Shown: one piece after another, positions 1 through 4,394 of the stretch
Position numbering within the stretch: position 1 is the first letter of the stretch
How the letters are laid out: each line of letters begins with the position of its first letter
Assembly: GCA_002395105.1 (NCBI GenBank)
Contig: DGWA01000013.1
Span: 1-6,308 of the forward strand
Length of the DNA stretch: 6,308 bases
From: Rickettsiales bacterium UBA4270
GTDB lineage: Bacteria > Pseudomonadota > Alphaproteobacteria > Rickettsiales > Deianiraeaceae
Direction of reading: 5' to 3'
Made by a program: the position numbers and the translations under genes
Notes under the pieces: model-generated
What the model was told of the DNA's origin: nothing
Seen by the model: only the letters and a program-made list of their open reading frames with translations
Databases searched by the model: none

Positions 1-19
1 TATATAATATGATATATAT
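1..19. repeat. 19-bp terminal direct repeat, left copy (putative attL or circle overlap)
   Basis: The first 19 bases, TATATAATATGATATATAT, are identical to the last 19 bases (6290-6308). The window therefore either closes into a 6289-bp circle or is a provirus bounded by a short att core. When joined, the site has dyad symmetry: TTTATATATA and TATATATAAA flank a 6-nt centre (ATATGA), giving 10-bp arms. That arm-spacer-arm geometry (about 11-6-11) resembles a XerCD dif site, which many integrase-less inoviruses use. The AT-only sequence makes chance resemblance easy. Confidence 0.85.
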
Positions 20-132
20 AAATTAAGGGTTACGAAATTTTTGTTTTAAATCAATTGTTATTATTTCGTTAAACCTGCATTATATAACATATTATAATAA
101 CATATTTTTAAAGAAAGGTAAAGGTGTTTATT
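20..132. other. Non-coding leader upstream of the first gene cluster (junction region)
   Basis: No gene is seen here. Together with 6268-6308 it forms a ~150-bp intergenic region if the molecule is circular. It holds an imperfect stem: GGTT plus ACGAAAT (28-38) against ATTTCGT plus AACC (63-75, with a 2-nt bulge) and a 24-nt AT-rich loop. ATTATTTCG (60-68) can alternatively pair with CGAAATAAT at 6277-6285 across the junction, so two mutually exclusive foldings exist. A TATAAT hexamer at 93-98 is a possible -10 box for the downstream genes, but I see no convincing -35, so the promoter is weakly supported. Confidence 0.5.
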
Positions 133-438
133 ATGACAAGTTTAAGAAGTTTGGGGTTGAAACACACTCCCAGAGAATTTTATTTTGTTTATTCTTATTT
201 CCCTCATTCCTATTTAAAGGGTAAAAAGAGTTGGTATCCTTATAAGACTTATTCTACTATGTCTGGCGCTTTAGCTGCTATTAGACGTTTAAAAAATGAA
301 CGTTTAGATGCTGTTAAAAAGGGTTTATGTTTTAGAATTGTTTGGAATCCTTATCCATTTTGTAATGATAATGAAATGTATGTTTTGTATGATGAATCTC
401 AAATAGGGGGTAAAGAATATAATGAAAATTTTAGTTGA
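133..438 (+). CDS. Hypothetical protein, 101 aa, first gene of the cluster
   Basis: I do not recognise this protein. It is a small, basic, aromatic-rich soluble-looking protein with no membrane segment or signal peptide. The order suggested by its residues is beta strand (FYFVYSYF), a charged turn with KGKKS, a long alpha helix (ALAAIRRLKNERLDAV), then two strands (FRIVWNPY, MYVLYDES). ATG 133 is chosen because AAAGGTG (120-126) sits 6 nt upstream. A GTG at 124, 5 nt after AGAAAGG (112-118), would add three residues and cannot be excluded. Its stop overlaps the next start by 17 nt, so it is translationally coupled in an operon. The same strand-helix-strand pattern recurs in the protein at 916-1197. 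By position, opposite the replication module on the circle, it could be an early regulatory or accessory protein, but that is a guess. Confidence 0.8.
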   Translation: MTSLRSLGLKHTPREFYFVYSYFPHSYLKGKKSWYPYKTYSTMSGALAAIRRLKNERLDAVKKGLCFRIVWNPYPFCNDNEMYVLYDESQIGGKEYNENFS

Positions 439-916
439 TATTCCAGAAGATTTTGTTTCTCATTATTTAGCAGGTGATTTTTCTAAAAGTCTTAAAAATA
501 TTAAAGCTTACTTTAATAATTATGAGTTTTATCAAAGTGATTTTGATATTTTTACTAGCGATTTTGAACTTAAATTTTTAGATATGTTAATTGATTCTTT
601 TTCTAATTCTTCAGTTGTTGATAAAGGCATTTCAACATTCAATGAGAGGGAACATTACAAAAAAGCTTTTGAGTCTGTTGATGATAAATATCATAATCAC
701 ATGTTAAATTGTTTAAAAATCTTTTATAGTGATAATTGCAAAATTGAATCGGTGAAAGATTATTTGCTTACAATGTTAAAGTGTGGATTGATTAATTGTA
801 TTGATTTAGGACACATATTTTTTGTATTTATTTTTACCTTGTATTATAGCGAAAATGAATTAGATTATTTGCTTGCAGATCTTAAAAAGCAAATTAATAA
901 AAAGGAGTGGTTTTAA
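422..916 (+). CDS. Hypothetical protein, 164 aa
   Basis: This is a predicted cytoplasmic, acidic, mostly helical protein of unknown function. The N-terminus (MKILVDIPEDF) is a beta strand followed by an acidic turn. From memory, a similar MKxLxDIPE opening occurs in uncharacterised small proteins of Firmicutes phages and conjugative elements, but no function is attached to them. The middle is rich in Phe, Tyr, Asp and Ser. Near the C-terminus is a hydrophobic run (residues about 133-142, IFFVFIFTLY) that looks more like a buried helix than a membrane anchor, because it is preceded and followed by polar helical sequence. ATG 422 has AGGGGG at 405-410, 11 nt upstream. The stop TAA shares one base with the next ATG (TAATG), which signals tight coupling. 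It has no recognisable DNA-binding motif. Confidence 0.8.
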   Translation: MKILVDIPEDFVSHYLAGDFSKSLKNIKAYFNNYEFYQSDFDIFTSDFELKFLDMLIDSFSNSSVVDKGISTFNEREHYKKAFESVDDKYHNHMLNCLKIFYSDNCKIESVKDYLLTMLKCGLINCIDLGHIFFVFIFTLYYSENELDYLLADLKKQINKKEWF

Positions 917-1197
917 TGATTTATGAGAGATTGTATAAGTACAAATGTGGATCTAAATTCTTATATTATGTTCGCTCTTATGATTCATCTGCAAAAAAGA
1001 AAACTTGCATCTTGTATAATTTAGGTTGTTTCAAGGCTTATAATGAATTAGATGCACTCCAGATGTTATATCATAAAGTTTGTTCGATTTATCGAAATGA
1101 TTCAAATGTTAAAGTCGAGATTAGATATCATTGTGTTTTGATTTTGGATAATGAAACAAATGAAAGAATTGAATTGCAGCTTGAAAGATCTATTTAA
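916..1197 (+). CDS. Hypothetical protein, 93 aa, possible paralogue of the 133-438 product
   Basis: I do not recognise this gene. ATG 916 is preferred over the upstream in-frame GTG 907 because AAAGGAG (901-907) lies 8 nt before it; the GTG overlaps that ribosome binding site. The product is small, basic and Tyr/Cys-rich, with four or five cysteines and no membrane helix. The predicted order is strand (FLYYVRSYD), basic turn (AKKK), strand and helix (ELDALQMLYHKVCSIY), strand (VKVEIRYH), strand (VLILDNET). This matches the order and length of the protein at 133-438 closely enough to suggest a duplicated fold, although sequence identity is low by eye. Its 3' end overlaps the next open frame by 47 nt if that frame starts at 1151. 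Confidence 0.78.
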   Translation: MIYERLYKYKCGSKFLYYVRSYDSSAKKKTCILYNLGCFKAYNELDALQMLYHKVCSIYRNDSNVKVEIRYHCVLILDNETNERIELQLERSI

Positions 1198-1624
1198 TCA
1201 AAGATTAAATAACGAGTTTTTCCCATGTTTTTCTTCATTTTATCTTGTTAACTTCTCCAGATATTTAATTGATGAGGGTTTTTCTTTTGAAACTTTAATT
1301 AGTTTATCTGGAGAAGAATTAAAAAATTTGTTGACAATTTATAATTTTAAATTTGAAAGGGGTTCTATTATGAATTTTCAGTGTATTACAAAAGATAGAG
1401 AATTTTTCTTTACTGTTGAAAAAATTGAGTATTTAAAGAGTAAGACGGGCAAGCCTTACATTAGAGTAGTTGTTAATGATAAACACAACGATTATACTTT
1501 GTGTATATTTACAGATAAAAATGATATTGCTGTTGGTGATACTGTTTGTATAACTGGTTTTTTCTTGTATAAGGACGGTAAGAATAATATCATTTATAAT
1601 GATATAGAAGTTAGAAAGAAGTGA
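1151..1624 (+). CDS. Long form of the OB-fold protein gene: 73-aa N-terminal extension plus SSB-like domain (157 aa)
   Basis: The open frame runs without a stop from before 1151 into the OB-fold domain that starts at 1370. The 73-residue extension looks like genuine protein, with a helical part such as YLIDEGFSFETLISLSGEELKNLL cut between residues about 38 and 62 and good low-GC codon use. No other frame explains 1198-1369. The start is uncertain: ATG 1151, ATG 1160, TTG 1169 and TTG 1181 are all in frame, none has a clear Shine-Dalgarno, and all lie inside the preceding gene, so initiation would depend on coupling to it. There are two readings. One polypeptide may carry an N-terminal helical domain, or a longer minor product may share its C-terminus with a short major one, as with genes II/X and I/XI of Ff phages. 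I have no function for the extension. Confidence 0.5.
   Translation: MKQMKELNCSLKDLFNQRLNNEFFPCFSSFYLVNFSRYLIDEGFSFETLISLSGEELKNLLTIYNFKFERGSIMNFQCITKDREFFFTVEKIEYLKSKTGKPYIRVVVNDKHNDYTLCIFTDKNDIAVGDTVCITGFFLYKDGKNNIIYNDIEVRKK
1370..1624 (+). CDS. ssDNA-binding protein with OB fold (84 aa), internal start
   Basis: This is the likely counterpart of Ff gene V protein. It would bind nascent + strand DNA cooperatively in the cytoplasm, stop its conversion to duplex and hold it for packaging. The sequence shows alternating strands typical of an OB fold: FFFTVEKIEYL, PYIRVVVND, DYTLCIFTD, then the hinge DIAVGDTVCITGFFLY and a last strand NIIYNDIEV. The stretch DxxVGDxVxIxGF is characteristic of OB-fold nucleic-acid binders, and the 84-aa length fits inovirus SSBs. 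ATG 1370 is favoured as the main start because GAAAGGGG (1355-1362) lies 7 nt upstream, far better than any start of the longer in-frame form. The next gene starts 4 nt after its stop. I infer the SSB role from fold and context; a generic OB-fold protein is the alternative. Confidence 0.72.
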   Translation: MNFQCITKDREFFFTVEKIEYLKSKTGKPYIRVVVNDKHNDYTLCIFTDKNDIAVGDTVCITGFFLYKDGKNNIIYNDIEVRKK

Positions 1625-1628
1625 TTCT

Positions 1629-1931
1629 ATGGAAGATATTACAACAACTCCAGAAGTAACAACCACGCAACAGGATAATCCTTTAGATCAATTTGAATCT
1701 ATTATACAGGAACAAACTACTTCTAATCTTGTTCTTGTCAATGATGATTTAGAACATTTTTATGATCAAGCTCCTGTTTCTTACGTTGGGCAATCAGAAC
1801 AAACCCAGGCCATACAGCAGGTAGCAAGCGAATTGCATGTTATTAGAATATGCTTGATTACTTTTTTTATTTTTTTCGTTGTTTGTAAAATCTTTTACTC
1901 TGTTAAAAGATTTTTCAATAGTTTACTTTGA
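1629..1931 (+). CDS. Small membrane protein with acidic Thr/Gln-rich N-domain, putative minor virion protein (100 aa)
   Basis: Residues 1-70 are hydrophilic, acidic and rich in Thr and Gln (TTTPEVTTTQQ near the start). Residues about 71-90 (VIRICLITFFIFFVVCKIFY) form one strong membrane helix, and the last ten residues are basic (VKRFF). There is no cleavable signal peptide, so the expected topology is N-outside, C-inside, the same as a filamentous phage coat subunit. It lies 4 nt after the SSB-like gene and 32 nt before the major coat gene, inside the coat-expression unit. Candidate roles are a minor capsid protein at one filament tip or a membrane assembly factor. Ff phages have no protein of this size here, so I cannot name a direct equivalent. 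ATG 1629 is preceded by GAAAGAAG at 1614-1621. Confidence 0.8.
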   Translation: MEDITTTPEVTTTQQDNPLDQFESIIQEQTTSNLVLVNDDLEHFYDQAPVSYVGQSEQTQAIQQVASELHVIRICLITFFIFFVVCKIFYSVKRFFNSLL

Positions 1932-1946
1932 TGTTTTGTTTTTTTT

Positions 1947-1956
1947 AAGAAAGGAG
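1947..1956 (+). promoter_or_regulatory. Strong ribosome binding site of the major coat gene
   Basis: AAGAAAGGAG sits 7 nt before ATG 1964. It is among the best Shine-Dalgarno matches in the window and follows a T-rich run (1935-1946). This is in line with the high translation expected for the most abundant virion protein. Confidence 0.75.
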
Positions 1957-1963
1957 AATTATT

Positions 1964-2155
1964 ATGCCTACAATTCTTGCAGATGCTGTAACTCCTACCC
2001 AGGTTACAGTTAATTGGGCAGATACCGCTCAGGGTGTGGTAAATGACATCGTTGAGGCTTTTAACGCTGTTGTTCCTATCGCTTTAACACTCTTAGGTGT
2101 CGGCATTGGTCTTAAGATGACCGTTAGACTTATCAAGCGTTACGCTAGAGTCTAA
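1964..2155 (+). CDS. Major coat protein, pVIII-like (63 aa)
   Basis: This is the helical subunit that would form the filament wall. It has the standard three-part pattern. Residues 1-33 are amphipathic with acidic side chains (D7, D20, D28, E31). Residues about 34-50 are a Gly/Ala/Val/Leu membrane helix (NAVVPIALTLLGVGIGL). The C-terminal 13 residues are basic (K51, R55, K58, R59, R62) and would face the DNA. No hydrophobic leader precedes residue 33, so it appears to insert without a cleaved signal peptide, unlike M13 pVIII, though a cut after ADA at residue 8 is conceivable. Codon use is distinct from its neighbours, with many ATC, GTC, ACC and AAG codons, as expected for a heavily expressed gene. 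It is followed by a non-coding segment and an intrinsic terminator. The family call rests on size, pattern and position. Confidence 0.88.
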   Translation: MPTILADAVTPTQVTVNWADTAQGVVNDIVEAFNAVVPIALTLLGVGIGLKMTVRLIKRYARV

Positions 2156-2245
2156 TTTTTTTCTTGGTGAAATGTGCGCAATAAAACAGAGACAGGAATA
2201 GAAAAGGGGCGCTTTCTGCGGTAGCCATTAACAACTTTACCTTTT
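2156..2245. other. Non-coding block between coat gene and terminator, relatively GC-rich
   Basis: These ~90 nt hold no convincing gene, yet are richer in G and C than the surroundings, especially 2206-2226. Short pairings are possible (AGAAA 2199-2203 with TTTCT around 2213-2217; GCGC at 2176 and 2209), but I cannot assign one clear fold. The block could be the structured 3' end of the coat mRNA, protecting it from decay, or a small RNA ending at the terminator. Confidence 0.4.
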
Positions 2246-2280
2246 GGAAGTGGTCTAATTTAGATCACTTCCTTTTTTTT
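2246..2280 (+). terminator. Intrinsic transcription terminator after the coat gene
   Basis: A stem GGAAGTG/CACTTCC extends inward through a G-U pair and TCTA/TAGA to about 12 pairs, closes on a tiny AT loop, and is followed at once by eight T residues (2273-2280). It would separate abundant coat transcripts from weaker expression of the tip-protein genes downstream, like the central terminator after gene VIII in Ff phages. The next gene's ribosome binding site (AGAAAGGAG, 2281-2289) abuts the T tract, so the downstream genes rely on read-through or an unseen promoter. Confidence 0.92.
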
Positions 2281-2298
2281 AGAAAGGAGTATTTTAAA

Positions 2299-2445
2299 AT
2301 GGAAAATTTTATTTTTATTGTTTTAATCGCTGTTATCGTCTGGAATGTCGTTGTTTTCGGACTTGATAAATATTTGACACTTAAGGAAAGCAAAAAGAAT
2401 AAAAAAGGCGGTGATGAAAATGTTCAGCAAAACAACCCTACGTAA
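2299..2445 (+). CDS. Tiny membrane protein, 48 aa, pVII/pIX-like candidate
   Basis: This short gene starts at ATG 2299, 9 nt after a perfect AGAAAGGAG (2281-2289), and stops at TAA 2443-2445. The product has a short N-terminus, one membrane helix at residues about 4-22 (FIFIVLIAVIVWNVVVFGL), a basic stretch (KESKKNKKGG) and a polar Gln/Asn tail. Size and layout resemble the tiny tip proteins pVII and pIX of Ff phages, which initiate assembly around the packaging signal, and the location next to the adsorption gene fits. It overlaps the next gene by 26 nt (from ATG 2420), implying coupling. A small membrane assembly factor is the alternative; the sequence alone cannot decide between these. Confidence 0.8.
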   Translation: MENFIFIVLIAVIVWNVVVFGLDKYLTLKESKKNKKGGDENVQQNNPT

Positions 2446-3913
2446 AACTGCTTTTACCTTGTTCCTAGTAGCTTTTATCTCTTTGATTCCTTCAAACACT
2501 TTCAGAGTTCTTGCCGAGGGCGACATTGTCCCGGCCTTCCCCTATGACGAACTTCAAACGATAGGCGAAAATGATTATGTTTTGTTTAAAGTACATGGAG
2601 TAGAACAAGTAGATTATATTGAGTGCATAGCTCCAAAGATTCACGCTCCAGGAAATTATGAACATGTCTTACCTGGTTTGTCGTATAGTGGTCTTGGTGG
2701 TTGGGTTCTGCAAATTAATTCTATAGATTATTATTTCAAAGACGGTAAATCTATTTATTTTGATTTGCAAAGTCTTTTTACAACTTCTTATATGCCTGTT
2801 GAAAATGACGATCCTTATTATTCTGCTTGGTTAGAATTTGTTTATGCCTCTGAAGATGTTTTCGGTATTGATGAGGATTCATATTCACAACGTGGAGTTA
2901 GATTTTTTAAGGCTCAAAATTTTATAATTGAACCTGCTGCAACTCCTACACCTACACCAGAGGCATCTAGTCCTTTTTTATCTTGGACTGATTACGATAA
3001 TACAAATGCTTTTTCTGTTGTTTGGGAACAAAACGGTCAATATTATGCTTTTCAGAATTTAAGTTATGTTTACCGTGATAGAATTTGGTATGGTAATTGT
3101 GAAGGACAAAAGCAACAAATTAGTGGCTCACATATTCCATTTCCATATTCTTATCCTATTTTAGGTTTTGCTCATTATTCTACATCTTCTGTAATTGGTA
3201 TTCATACTGTTGATTATTCTGAAGAAGATCATGATTATTATTCTACTGGAAATTTTCAATGTACTGAACTCCCTGGTCAATCTGGAGATATATATAATTG
3301 TGATTGGGGTAGTTTTAAATCTTTTAGAAGTGTTGTTTTTTTTCAACCTTTAGATGATATTAGGATTGTAGCAACTAATCACGCTGTTGCGAATGGTTAT
3401 TTAGTTGGCGGTAATGGTGGAACTGTTGCAACACCTACACCAACAAGTGCACCTACACCTATCCCACAACCTAGTGCAACTCCTGCGCCTGACGATGAGC
3501 GCCCTGGTTGGGGTTGGGGTATTGTTAGCACTTTGAGATATATTTTTATACCAGATAAGAATAAGCTAATTCGTCTAGAAAAAACTGCTACTAATAGATT
3601 TCAGCAATTTGGCGGTGGTTATGATGATTTAAAACGTGTTTCTGGTTTTGAAGATCCTGTTCGTCCGCAAAATGTTGTTATGAATTGGAAACCTTTTGGC
3701 AGTGATTCAGAAGATGAACAGCAGCAAATTACCCTCGTTGATTTTGAACAAATAGATTTTTATCTTTTTCGAACTGCTAGCGGTCAATTTATCTGTGATT
3801 GTTTAAAGGCCAGTTTTACTTTTTTAATGTTTGGTTATTTAATACATGTTATAAGAAAACATTTTGTAATTGAAAATAATACTTCAGATGAAAATGATGG
3901 AGGTGGTGATTAA
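2420..3913 (+). CDS. Adsorption / minor coat protein, pIII-like, secreted and C-terminally anchored (497 aa)
   Basis: This is probably the host-recognition protein at the virion tip. It begins with a Sec signal peptide: basic KTTLRK, hydrophobic core at residues 10-24, and a likely cut after VLA at 30-32. An acidic, aromatic-rich ectodomain follows (33 to about 172). A first Pro/Thr linker (TPTPTPEA) lies near 175-182, then a second domain (about 185-335), then a longer Thr/Pro/Ala/Ser linker (about 338-360). A membrane-proximal part opens with GWGWG and FIPDKNKL. One membrane helix (about 459-475, CLKASFTFLMFGYLIHV) and a basic-then-acidic tail end the chain. Two domains, linkers and a C-terminal anchor mirror pIII, with Pro/Thr replacing Gly-rich linkers. 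ATG 2420 follows AAGGCGGTGA (2405-2414), one base off the ideal anti-SD match; GTG 2411 and ATG 2414 are in-frame alternatives. The next gene overlaps by one base. Confidence 0.82.
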   Translation: MFSKTTLRKTAFTLFLVAFISLIPSNTFRVLAEGDIVPAFPYDELQTIGENDYVLFKVHGVEQVDYIECIAPKIHAPGNYEHVLPGLSYSGLGGWVLQINSIDYYFKDGKSIYFDLQSLFTTSYMPVENDDPYYSAWLEFVYASEDVFGIDEDSYSQRGVRFFKAQNFIIEPAATPTPTPEASSPFLSWTDYDNTNAFSVVWEQNGQYYAFQNLSYVYRDRIWYGNCEGQKQQISGSHIPFPYSYPILGFAHYSTSSVIGIHTVDYSEEDHDYYSTGNFQCTELPGQSGDIYNCDWGSFKSFRSVVFFQPLDDIRIVATNHAVANGYLVGGNGGTVATPTPTSAPTPIPQPSATPAPDDERPGWGWGIVSTLRYIFIPDKNKLIRLEKTATNRFQQFGGGYDDLKRVSGFEDPVRPQNVVMNWKPFGSDSEDEQQQITLVDFEQIDFYLFRTASGQFICDCLKASFTFLMFGYLIHVIRKHFVIENNTSDENDGGGD

Positions 3914-4170
3914 TGATAAATATTATTCTTGACGCTGTTACAGTTATGTTACAGGCCCTCTTTAACGTTTTACCTGATGATTTAGATTTTACAGGTTTTA
4001 GTAATGCCATTCATACGCTTTGGTCTGTTTCTTATTATCCTATTAAAATATTTGGTAAAATGAATATTTTGTTTTTCTTCTCGATTTTATCTTTAGATCT
4101 AGATTTAAAATTTACTTTGGGTATATTTAAACAGATTAAGAAATTAATTACTGATTGGTCGCCGCTGTAA
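3913..4170 (+). CDS. Hydrophobic minor coat protein, pVI-like candidate (85 aa)
   Basis: The start ATG overlaps the stop of the adsorption gene (TAATG), with GGAGGTGGTGA at 3899-3909 as ribosome binding site. Residues 3-20 form a moderately hydrophobic, amphipathic helix (IILDAVTVMLQALFNVL). After a Pro/Asp turn, residues about 33-63 hold a second hydrophobic stretch with a core at 49-61 (KMNILFFFSILSL), and the C-terminus has KQIKK then WSPL. In Ff phages gene VI, a small hydrophobic partner of pIII at the terminal end of the filament, directly follows gene III; gene order and character agree here. No sequence similarity to pVI can be claimed by eye. It closes the morphogenesis block and is followed by the structured non-coding region. 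Confidence 0.72.
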   Translation: MINIILDAVTVMLQALFNVLPDDLDFTGFSNAIHTLWSVSYYPIKIFGKMNILFFFSILSLDLDLKFTLGIFKQIKKLITDWSPL

Positions 4171-4173
4171 AGT

Positions 4174-4229
4174 GTAAATCTACATTGTGGTTGGGTGGGG
4201 TAGCCTTTAGGCTAGCCCCCCAGATTTAC
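4174..4229. other. GC-rich bulged stem-loop, candidate packaging signal or origin element
   Basis: An outer 8-bp stem GTAAATCT/AGATTTAC (4174-4181 with 4222-4229) encloses an inner hairpin GGGG-TAGCC/GGCTA-(G bulge)-CCCC (4197-4205 with 4210-4219) on a TTTA loop. It is the most GC-rich structure in an otherwise AT-rich genome. No T tract follows, so it is not a simple terminator on the + strand. The Ff packaging signal is also a stable imperfect hairpin beside the origin, so this is a fair candidate for that role. A single-strand origin is the alternative. Confidence 0.55.
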
Positions 4230-4233
4230 TAAA

Positions 4234-4271
4234 TACAAAAATATATATACAGCGACATATATATTTTTGTA
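4234..4271. other. Perfect 15-bp inverted repeat, candidate double-strand origin hairpin
   Basis: TACAAAAATATATAT and its exact complement ATATATATTTTTGTA flank an 8-nt loop, ACAGCGAC (4249-4256), the only GC-rich bases of the structure. A hairpin exposing a short conserved loop is the usual nicking substrate of HUH replication initiators, and the right arm runs directly into the iteron that starts at 4265. It lies ~125 bp upstream of rep. It could also act as a terminator for the preceding genes, since the right arm ends in TTTTT. The nick site cannot be told from sequence alone. Confidence 0.55.
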
Positions 4272-4286
4272 GACAAAAAGACAAAT
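4265..4286 (+). repeat. Iteron copy 1 (22 bp), putative Rep-binding site
   Basis: This 22-bp unit opens with TTTTGTAGACAAA and contains AGACAAA twice at 8-bp spacing. It matches the copy at 4350-4371 at 21 of 22 positions (A4278 against T4363). Its left end forms part of the right arm of the 4234-4271 hairpin, as expected for a bind locus placed beside a nick locus. Confidence 0.7.
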
Positions 4287-4327
4287 GTGCTTGTAGCCTA
4301 GTATTTTCAAGGCTTTTATGTTTGTCT
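4279..4327. other. Third stem-loop in the origin region
   Basis: AGACAAA (4279-4285) pairs with TTTGTCT (4321-4327). Inside, AGCCT (4295-4299) pairs with AGGCT (4310-4314) around a 10-nt loop. The longer TTGTAGACAAA (4267-4277) can instead pair with TTTGTCTACAA (4321-4331), so the inverted iteron offers alternative foldings. The structure may be a by-product of oppositely oriented binding sites. Confidence 0.4.
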
Positions 4328-4331
4328 ACAA
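4321..4331 (-). repeat. Inverted partial iteron copy
   Basis: TTTGTCTACAA is the exact reverse complement of the TTGTAGACAAA core in the two full iterons (4267-4277 and 4352-4362). It lies between them in opposite orientation. Confidence 0.65.
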
Positions 4332-4349
4332 CTTCATTTTTTGATTGTT

Positions 4350-4371
4350 TTTTGTAGACAAATAGACAAAT
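4350..4371 (+). repeat. Iteron copy 2 (22 bp), just upstream of rep
   Basis: This copy contains a perfect 8-bp tandem duplication, AGACAAAT twice, and ends 7 nt before the rep ribosome binding site (GAAAGG, 4379-4384). Binding here by Rep would be well placed to repress its own expression as well as to direct origin recognition; that is inference from position. Confidence 0.7.
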
Positions 4372-4394
4372 TTTTTTTGAAAGGTTTTTTTAAA

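Larger units (their letters stand above)
4171..4394. other. Intergenic region, putative replication origin and packaging region
   Basis: This 224-bp gene-free stretch separates the structural genes from rep. It packs together the GC-rich bulged hairpin, the perfect 15-bp inverted repeat, two 22-bp direct iterons and one inverted core. That combination, directly upstream of a rolling-circle initiator, is the expected layout of a double-strand origin with initiator-binding sites, corresponding to the Ff intergenic region that also holds the minus-strand origin and packaging signal. I see no clear promoter for rep. Confidence 0.65.

Noticed and set aside
1331..1345. TTGACA followed by TATAAT as a promoter for the SSB-like gene
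   Set aside because: The spacing between the hexamers is only 3 nt, far from the ~17 nt required.
1433..1666. Minus-strand open frame over the SSB-like gene
   Set aside because: No ribosome binding site, opposite strand to all supported genes, and fully covered by well-supported coding sequence.
2323..2526. Minus-strand open frame over the 48-aa gene and adsorption gene start
   Set aside because: It is the complement of two genes with good start signals; no own ribosome binding site.
3161..3346. Minus-strand open frame inside the adsorption gene
   Set aside because: Low-complexity, basic, Ile/Thr/Arg-rich translation typical of the complement of AT-rich coding sequence.
4265..4371. CRISPR-like repeat array
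   Set aside because: Only two direct copies, overlapping structure with the origin hairpin, no regular spacers and no cas genes; iterons explain it better.
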